The notes under the pieces are model-generated. The model made no database searches. It saw nothing but the letters and a program-made list of their open reading frames with translations, and had not been told where the DNA came from. Below, piece by piece: positions 15,090 to 19,522 of a stretch of DNA of 19,522 nt. The translations under genes were made by a program, and so were the position numbers. Numbering within the stretch: the stretch's first letter is position 1; the number at the start of each line of letters is the position of its first letter. Source of the DNA: Anaerolineales bacterium UBA3499 (lineage in GTDB: Bacteria; Chloroflexota; Anaerolineae; Anaerolineales; UBA11657); the NCBI GenBank assembly GCA_002377585.1, contig DFQC01000015.1, forward strand, positions 72,020 to 91,541. The letters are read 5' to 3'.

Positions 15090-15130
15090 TCGGACGCGGC
15101 GGGCTAGGCCCCTACTTAATTATTGATTTC

Positions 15131-15166
15131 ACACCTACTCAGCGTCTCGGGTAGGTGTTTTTTTTT
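15131..15166 (+). terminator. Intrinsic terminator acting as his attenuator
   Basis: ACACCTAC (15131-15138) is perfectly complementary to GTAGGTGT (15151-15158). A T-G pair and a C-G pair extend the stem to 10 bp, with loop AGCGTCTC. Nine T residues (15158-15166) follow. It lies wholly upstream of hisG (SD GGGAG 15167-15171), so it can only end transcripts that began at the his promoter or upstream. Possible competing pairings: TAGG 15105-15108 (plus 15102-15103) with the 5' arm, or CCTAC 15111-15115 with the 3' arm. Confidence 0.85.
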
Positions 15167-15176
15167 GGGAGACTAT

Positions 15177-16190
15177 ATGCAACATACAGAAATTAGACTT
15201 GGATTGCCGAGCAAAGGTAGGCTTGAAAGTGGCTCACTGAATTTTCTAAGTAGTTGTGGGCTTCAAGTACACAAACCAAATCCTCGCCAGTATCAGGCGA
15301 CTATACCAGTGGTGCCTGGTCTTAGGGTGATATTTCAAAGGCCGGGAGATATTGTTGTGGGAGTAAGGAATGGTAGCCTCGACTTTGGTATTACTGGTAT
15401 GGATATTGTGTTAGAACAGATGGGGACAAGTGATGCCATTGTGATTTTACATGATGAGCTTGGATTTGGTCGTTGTACTCTGCAAATTGCAGTTCCGGAT
15501 GAGTGGACCGAGGTGCAATCATTAAGTGACTTAGCCAATTATGCTAAGACAATACCTGATGACTTAAGAGTTGCTACCAAGTATCCCAGTTTGACAAGGG
15601 AATTTTTGATTGAAAATGGATTACCTAATTGTGATCTAATTAGTGCTGAGGGTACACTAGAGGTCGCTCCTACTATTGGTTATGCGGATGTTATAGCTGA
15701 CTTGGTGTCTTCTGGTCAGACCTTACGGGATAATAGGTTGAGGACTCTTGAAAATGGTAATATTCTTCTATCCCAAGCTTCATTAATTGGAAATAGTGAT
15801 AGTCTGCGCACTAGATCATCTGTGTTGAAAGTAGCTCGTCACGTATTGGAATTATCAGAAGCTTACTTGCGCGCAGAAAAATATTGTACGGTTGTTGCAA
15901 ACATGCGCGAGAAATCTCCAGAAGCTGTTGCACATAAAATGTTTTCTGATATCAACCTAGGTGGGTTGCAGGGTCCAACAATCTCTCGAGTGATCACGCC
16001 CGGTGATGAGGATGACATGTGCTCTGTAGAGGTGGTTGTGCTTAAAGACAAATTGGTAGAAGTCATACATGACTTGCGCAGTATTGGAGGAAGTGGAGTA
16101 GTCGTTACACCTGTTAGTTATGTCTTTGAAGAAGAGCCAGAACGATATGCAGCTTTGCTAGAAAAATTAGGACTTAAAGATAATGATTGA
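15177..16190 (+). CDS. hisG: ATP phosphoribosyltransferase, long form
   Basis: Catalyses the first and feedback-controlled step of histidine synthesis, joining ATP and PRPP. The 337-residue protein starts with RLGLPSKGRLESGSLNF, then GSLDFGITGMDIV, RVATKYPSLTREFL and the PRPP-binding region LISAEGTLEVAPTIGYADVI. A C-terminal domain from about residue 240 (TVVANMREKSPEAV, then GPTISRVI and VVVLKDKLVEVIHDLRSIGG) is the ACT-like regulatory domain of long-form HisG that works without HisZ. ATG 15177 is chosen because GGGAG lies 5-9 nt upstream and the family starts here; an in-frame start at 15123 would read through the attenuator. It overlaps hisD by 8 nt. Confidence 0.95.
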   Translation: MQHTEIRLGLPSKGRLESGSLNFLSSCGLQVHKPNPRQYQATIPVVPGLRVIFQRPGDIVVGVRNGSLDFGITGMDIVLEQMGTSDAIVILHDELGFGRCTLQIAVPDEWTEVQSLSDLANYAKTIPDDLRVATKYPSLTREFLIENGLPNCDLISAEGTLEVAPTIGYADVIADLVSSGQTLRDNRLRTLENGNILLSQASLIGNSDSLRTRSSVLKVARHVLELSEAYLRAEKYCTVVANMREKSPEAVAHKMFSDINLGGLQGPTISRVITPGDEDDMCSVEVVVLKDKLVEVIHDLRSIGGSGVVVTPVSYVFEEEPERYAALLEKLGLKDND

Positions 16191-17508
16191 GATCATTGAG
16201 GATTTGCAGGTTGCGAAGAACACAATACTTCGCAGAAGTCAGAAGCCTACTGATTATCCGGATCATGTACTAAGCGGAGTTGAGAGAATATTCGGAGATG
16301 ACGTTTCTCCTGAAAATGCTGTTGCACGCATACTTTCTGATGTGAGAGAAAATGGAGATGTTGCTCTTCGATTATGGTCTGAACGTATAGATGGCATTGT
16401 ACCAGACCCATTTCAAGTGAGCCGCAATGATTTGAGTTTAGGAGTTGAACTTATTTCAGCTGAAACCCGCCAAGCCATAAAATTTGCATTGGACCGTGTA
16501 CATACTTTTCATAGCTTGCAGCCAGTATCTGATTGGCAAACTAAAGAATTAGGTGGGATTATGGGTCAACGTATGATTCCATTAAAGAGAGTAGGTATTT
16601 ATGTCCCAAGCGGTACTGCTTCTCTACCATCTTCTTTAATCATGGCAGCCATTCCTGCAAAGGTTGCTGGTGTTCAGGAAATTATTGTCTGCACACCACC
16701 GGGGAAAGAAGGCAATCAAGTGGCAAGCGAAATATTAGCTGCAGCTCATATGTTAGGTATAAAGAAAGTCTATCAATTAGGGGGTGCTCAAGCAATTGCT
16801 GCTATGGCTTATGGTACTGAAACAGTACCGCGTGTAGATAAAATTGTCGGTCCTGGGAATATATTTGTCACATTAGCTAAGCAGCAAGTGTTTGGTCAGG
16901 TAGGTATAGACGGATTGTTTGGTCCAACTGAGACAGTTATTGTTGCTGATGATGCTGCTAATCCTGAGTGGGTAGCGGCAGATTTACTGGCACAAGCAGA
17001 GCATGATGTACTAGCTTCAGCAATTTTGATTACTCCTTCGCTGCAGTTAGCACAATCAGTTAAAGTGGTAATCTCAGAAAAGATAATCGCCTTGAAACGG
17101 AATAAAATAGTGCAACAGTCACTTACAAATCGAGGTGGAATAGTCATTGTGCCTGATGTTGAATCTGCAGTATCTATTGCTGATGAATATGCACCGGAAC
17201 ATCTGTGTCTTTATCTAAATGATGCTGACAAATGGTCAAACAGCGTGCAGAATGCAGGTTGTCTTTTTATTGGAAAATATTCTTGTGAGGTTATGGTGGA
17301 TTATGTTGCCGGACCCAATCATATTCTTCCAACTGGAGGAACAGCAAGATTTGCCTCGACATTAAATGTGCTGGATTTCATCAAAATAATGAGTGTTGTT
17401 ACTCTAGATCAAAAGACTTCCGATTTACTGATTGAGCCAGCTGCAAAGATTGCGTTGGCTGAGTTGCTAGATGCACACGCGCTTGCGGCTCTAGAAAGAA
17501 AACGGTAG
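16183..17508 (+). CDS. hisD: Histidinol dehydrogenase
   Basis: Performs the last two steps of histidine synthesis, oxidising histidinol to histidine with NAD and a zinc site. The 441-residue protein shows KRVGIYVPSGTASLPSSLIM, VDKIVGPGNIFVT, GLFGPTETVIVADDAA, LLAQAEHDVLASAILIT, the catalytic pair E339-H340 in YAPEHLCLYL and VDYVAGPNHILPTGGTARF. Length fits the family (about 430). The start overlaps the last codons of hisG by 8 nt, which suggests translational coupling. Confidence 0.96.
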   Translation: MIEIIEDLQVAKNTILRRSQKPTDYPDHVLSGVERIFGDDVSPENAVARILSDVRENGDVALRLWSERIDGIVPDPFQVSRNDLSLGVELISAETRQAIKFALDRVHTFHSLQPVSDWQTKELGGIMGQRMIPLKRVGIYVPSGTASLPSSLIMAAIPAKVAGVQEIIVCTPPGKEGNQVASEILAAAHMLGIKKVYQLGGAQAIAAMAYGTETVPRVDKIVGPGNIFVTLAKQQVFGQVGIDGLFGPTETVIVADDAANPEWVAADLLAQAEHDVLASAILITPSLQLAQSVKVVISEKIIALKRNKIVQQSLTNRGGIVIVPDVESAVSIADEYAPEHLCLYLNDADKWSNSVQNAGCLFIGKYSCEVMVDYVAGPNHILPTGGTARFASTLNVLDFIKIMSVVTLDQKTSDLLIEPAAKIALAELLDAHALAALERKR

Positions 17509-17517
17509 ATAATATTT

Positions 17518-18645
17518 ATGAAAACCGAACATATAAAGACAACTGACTCGAATTACATGGATTTGTTACGTAGTACAGTACGTTCTATAGAGCCTTATGT
17601 GCCCATATTACCATTTGAGGTCTTGGCCGACAATCTAGGGCGTCCTATTCAAGAGATTATAAAACTTGATGCAAATGAAAATTTATATGGTCCCAGCTCG
17701 TTAGTGCGTGATGCTCTCGCAGATTTGGATTATCCACATATATATCCTGACCCCGAGAATCGCGCACTCCGTAAAGCCCTTTCCGATTTTATAGGTATTC
17801 CTTCTGAAAACATATTTGCTGGTGCAGGAGCTGACGAGATCATCGATCTAATTATGAGATTATTCATAGATCAGGGTGACAAAATAATTGATTGTCCGCC
17901 AACATTTGGAATGTATTCGTTTGATGCAGCTGTGAATGGGGCTGAAACTGTTGTCATAGAGCGTAAAGATGATTTCACTCTTGACCTAGAAGCAATTGTA
18001 GAAGCTGTGTCGGTATATGCGCCAAAGTTGTTATTTTTAACTTCTCCAAACAATCCAGATGGAGGTCTTATATCAGATGAAGAATTGCACACTTTACTAG
18101 CATTACCAATTATTGTAATTCTGGATGAAGCATATATTGAATTTGCTGGTATTGAAAACTCTCGTATCGATTGGGTATTGGAACATGAAAACTTGATAGT
18201 TCTAAGGACTTTTAGTAAGTGGGCTGGTTTGGCTGGTCTGCGGGTAGGTTATGGCGCATTTTCTGTAGGATTGTTGAAAGAGCTTTGGAAGATAAAGCAA
18301 CCCTACAATGTTAGCGTTGCCGCAACTGAAGCAGCACTGGTTTCGTTAGATGATAGTGTCAACCTTTTACAAGTAGTTTCGGAAATCAGGTCGGAACGTA
18401 AGCGTTTATCTCAGATGCTTAGTGAATTACCATTCGTATTTCCTTATCCAAGCCACGGTAATTTTGTGCTTTGTCAGGTGAAAGGCATTAGTGCTTTGGA
18501 ACTACATCAAGCTTTGAGCGCAGAAGGTATTCTTGTTCGTTATTTTGATAAACCCAGATTACGAGATCATATTCGGATTTCGGTAGGACTTTCGCATCAT
18601 ACTGATGTTTTGGAGACAATATTATCTAGGATTTCCACCGAGTGA
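17518..18645 (+). CDS. hisC: Histidinol-phosphate aminotransferase
   Basis: PLP enzyme that converts imidazole-acetol phosphate and glutamate into histidinol phosphate. The 375-residue class I/II aminotransferase has KLDANENLYGPS (substrate and cofactor region), GAGADEIIDLI, FLTSPNNPDGG, LDEAYIEF, the PLP-binding K234 in RTFSKWAGLAGLRVGYG and a C-terminal HIRISVGLS. ATG 17518 has only a weak SD (GGTAG at 17503-17507); ATG 17557 is a shorter alternative that would still keep the whole enzyme. It follows hisD after 9 nt. Confidence 0.94.
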   Translation: MKTEHIKTTDSNYMDLLRSTVRSIEPYVPILPFEVLADNLGRPIQEIIKLDANENLYGPSSLVRDALADLDYPHIYPDPENRALRKALSDFIGIPSENIFAGAGADEIIDLIMRLFIDQGDKIIDCPPTFGMYSFDAAVNGAETVVIERKDDFTLDLEAIVEAVSVYAPKLLFLTSPNNPDGGLISDEELHTLLALPIIVILDEAYIEFAGIENSRIDWVLEHENLIVLRTFSKWAGLAGLRVGYGAFSVGLLKELWKIKQPYNVSVAATEAALVSLDDSVNLLQVVSEIRSERKRLSQMLSELPFVFPYPSHGNFVLCQVKGISALELHQALSAEGILVRYFDKPRLRDHIRISVGLSHHTDVLETILSRISTE

Positions 18646-18700
18646 ATGAATAATTGTGTAAGTAAAAAACCACCATATAAAAGGTTAATGGAGGCAATTA

Positions 18701-19288
18701 ATGCGACAAGCTACTGTGAATAGGAAAACTTCTGAGACTACAATCGAGATTGCTCTAAATATAGAGGGTAGTGGTAAGCATAATATATCGACTGGCATAG
18801 GATTTTTAGATCATATGCTTACTCATATTGCTGTCCACGGTTTGTTTGATCTTAACATCAATACTAAGGGTGATATAGAGGTTGATGTGCACCATACCAT
18901 AGAGGACACTGCGCTTGTATTGGGGCAAGCCTTTGACCAGGCTTTGGGAGAACGCAAGGGGATAATGCGAATGGGAACAGCTTTTGTACCTATGGATGAG
19001 GCGTTGGCGAATGTAGTTATTGATTTGTCGGGTCGACCGTATACTGTTATGCAGGCTCAATGGCATACCTCGACTATAGGAGCTTTACCCACTAGTTTGA
19101 TCAAACACTTTTTTGAATCTTTGTCGGTCAGTATGCGAGCGAACATACATGCAAGGGTGCTTTATGGAATTGATGATCATCATCAGGTTGAAGCGCTTTT
19201 CAAAGCTCTGGCATTAGCCCTGGATACTGCAACTCAGTTAGATGATCGAAGGATGAACATAGTTCCCAGTACTAAAGGTAGTCTGTGA
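18701..19288 (+). CDS. hisB: Imidazoleglycerol-phosphate dehydratase
   Basis: Dehydrates imidazoleglycerol phosphate to imidazole-acetol phosphate, using a di-manganese site in a 24-mer. The 195-residue monofunctional form matches the family. Metal-binding motifs are seen twice, as expected from its internal duplication: GFLDHMLTHIAVHG with DVHHTIEDTALVLGQA, and HFFESLSVSM with YGIDDHHQVEALFKALA. RMGTAFVPMDEALANVVIDL lies between. There is no histidinol-phosphatase domain. The SD GGAGG (18691-18695) is good. It follows hisC after a 55-nt gap with no visible terminator. Confidence 0.96.
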   Translation: MRQATVNRKTSETTIEIALNIEGSGKHNISTGIGFLDHMLTHIAVHGLFDLNINTKGDIEVDVHHTIEDTALVLGQAFDQALGERKGIMRMGTAFVPMDEALANVVIDLSGRPYTVMQAQWHTSTIGALPTSLIKHFFESLSVSMRANIHARVLYGIDDHHQVEALFKALALALDTATQLDDRRMNIVPSTKGSL

Positions 19289-19337
19289 CTATGTATCAGA
19301 AACCACATATATTGATTTACGAGGGGAAATAACTATC

Positions 19338-19522
19338 TTGAAAAGCCATATTGCATTAATTGATCATGGTGTAGGCAATCTGCGCTCAGTAGAAAAGGCT
19401 TTGGCTGCAGTTGGTGCAAATGTATCTCTGACGCGAGATCCGGATGTGATAGTTTCAGCAGATAAGCTAGTGCTGCCTGGTGTGGGGGCCTTTGGTGATT
19501 GTATGAATGGATTACGTGAGAG
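19338..19522 (+). CDS. hisH: Imidazole glycerol phosphate synthase subunit HisH (3' truncated by window)
   Basis: The first 61 codons of the glutamine amidotransferase subunit that feeds ammonia to HisF. The reading frame gives MKSHIALIDHGVGNLRSVEK, then KLVLPGVGAFGDCMNGL, matching the family's N-terminal strand and oxyanion-strand region (PGVGAFG). The catalytic Cys and His/Glu lie beyond the window end. TTG at 19338 is inferred as start: GAGGGG (19321-19326) lies 11 nt upstream, and no ATG or GTG is available in frame near the conserved start. hisA, hisF and hisI probably follow downstream. Confidence 0.88.
   Translation, partial: MKSHIALIDHGVGNLRSVEKALAAVGANVSLTRDPDVIVSADKLVLPGVGAFGDCMNGLRE

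Noticed and set aside
15123..15176. Upstream in-frame extension of hisG (18 residues)
   Set aside because: It would place the start inside the terminator stem region, is not conserved in HisG, and ATG 15177 has its own SD.

Overview
This window is an A+T-rich bacterial chromosome segment. About 22 genes all lie on the + strand, tightly packed, with no mobile elements, tRNA, rRNA or CRISPR visible. Gene content points to Chloroflexota, or less likely a low-GC actinobacterium-like lineage. EF-Ts is short (197 aa). A class II FBPase (GlpX) is present. The trio of histidine-phosphatase-like protein, DUF3090 and SCO1664-family protein is a signature of Actinobacteria and Chloroflexota. The taxonomic call is inference; no rRNA is available to confirm it.

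Layout. (1) 74-1322: infC-rpmI-rplT (IF3, L35, L20). infC appears to start at a rare AUA codon. (2) 1323-1487: a comparatively G+C-rich leader that folds into a nested, GNRA-capped structure in front of rpsB. (3) 1488-6186: rpsB-tsf-pyrH-frr-uppS-cdsA, the classical translation, UMP kinase and lipid-carrier cluster. The dxr and rseP genes that often follow cdsA are not here. S2 carries a long acidic tail. (4) 6229-8518: glpX and rho. (5) 8588-11719: a secreted or anchored LysM/M23 cell-wall peptidase, a GT2 polyprenol-phosphate-type glycosyltransferase and rarA. (6) 11863-15006: histidine phosphatase, DUF3090, SCO1664-family kinase-fold protein, a HAD hydrolase and a YfcE-like phosphoesterase. 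(7) 15008-19522: the histidine operon hisG-hisD-hisC-hisB-hisH, the last gene cut by the window end.

The strongest regulatory find is in front of hisG. A good sigma70-type promoter (TTGACC, 17 nt, TAACAT) lies just ahead of a 14-residue reading frame, MFIRAIHHHRRIPT, with three consecutive His codons. This is followed by a perfect 8-bp (10 with a wobble) intrinsic terminator with nine T residues, which ends 10 nt before the hisG start. This is the architecture of ribosome-mediated his attenuation. The predicted transcription start falls at or next to the leader-peptide ATG, so the leader peptide is probably translated from a leaderless end. Several other genes without Shine-Dalgarno sequences (the phosphatase, glpX, the M23 peptidase) also have a TANNNT box 5-7 nt before the start, suggesting that leaderless initiation is common in this genome.

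Together the window holds core translation and ribosome recycling genes, pyrimidine nucleotide and isoprenoid/phospholipid precursor synthesis, gluconeogenesis, transcription termination, envelope maintenance, replication-fork maintenance and histidine biosynthesis, with a conserved but poorly understood five-gene accessory cluster between rarA and his.
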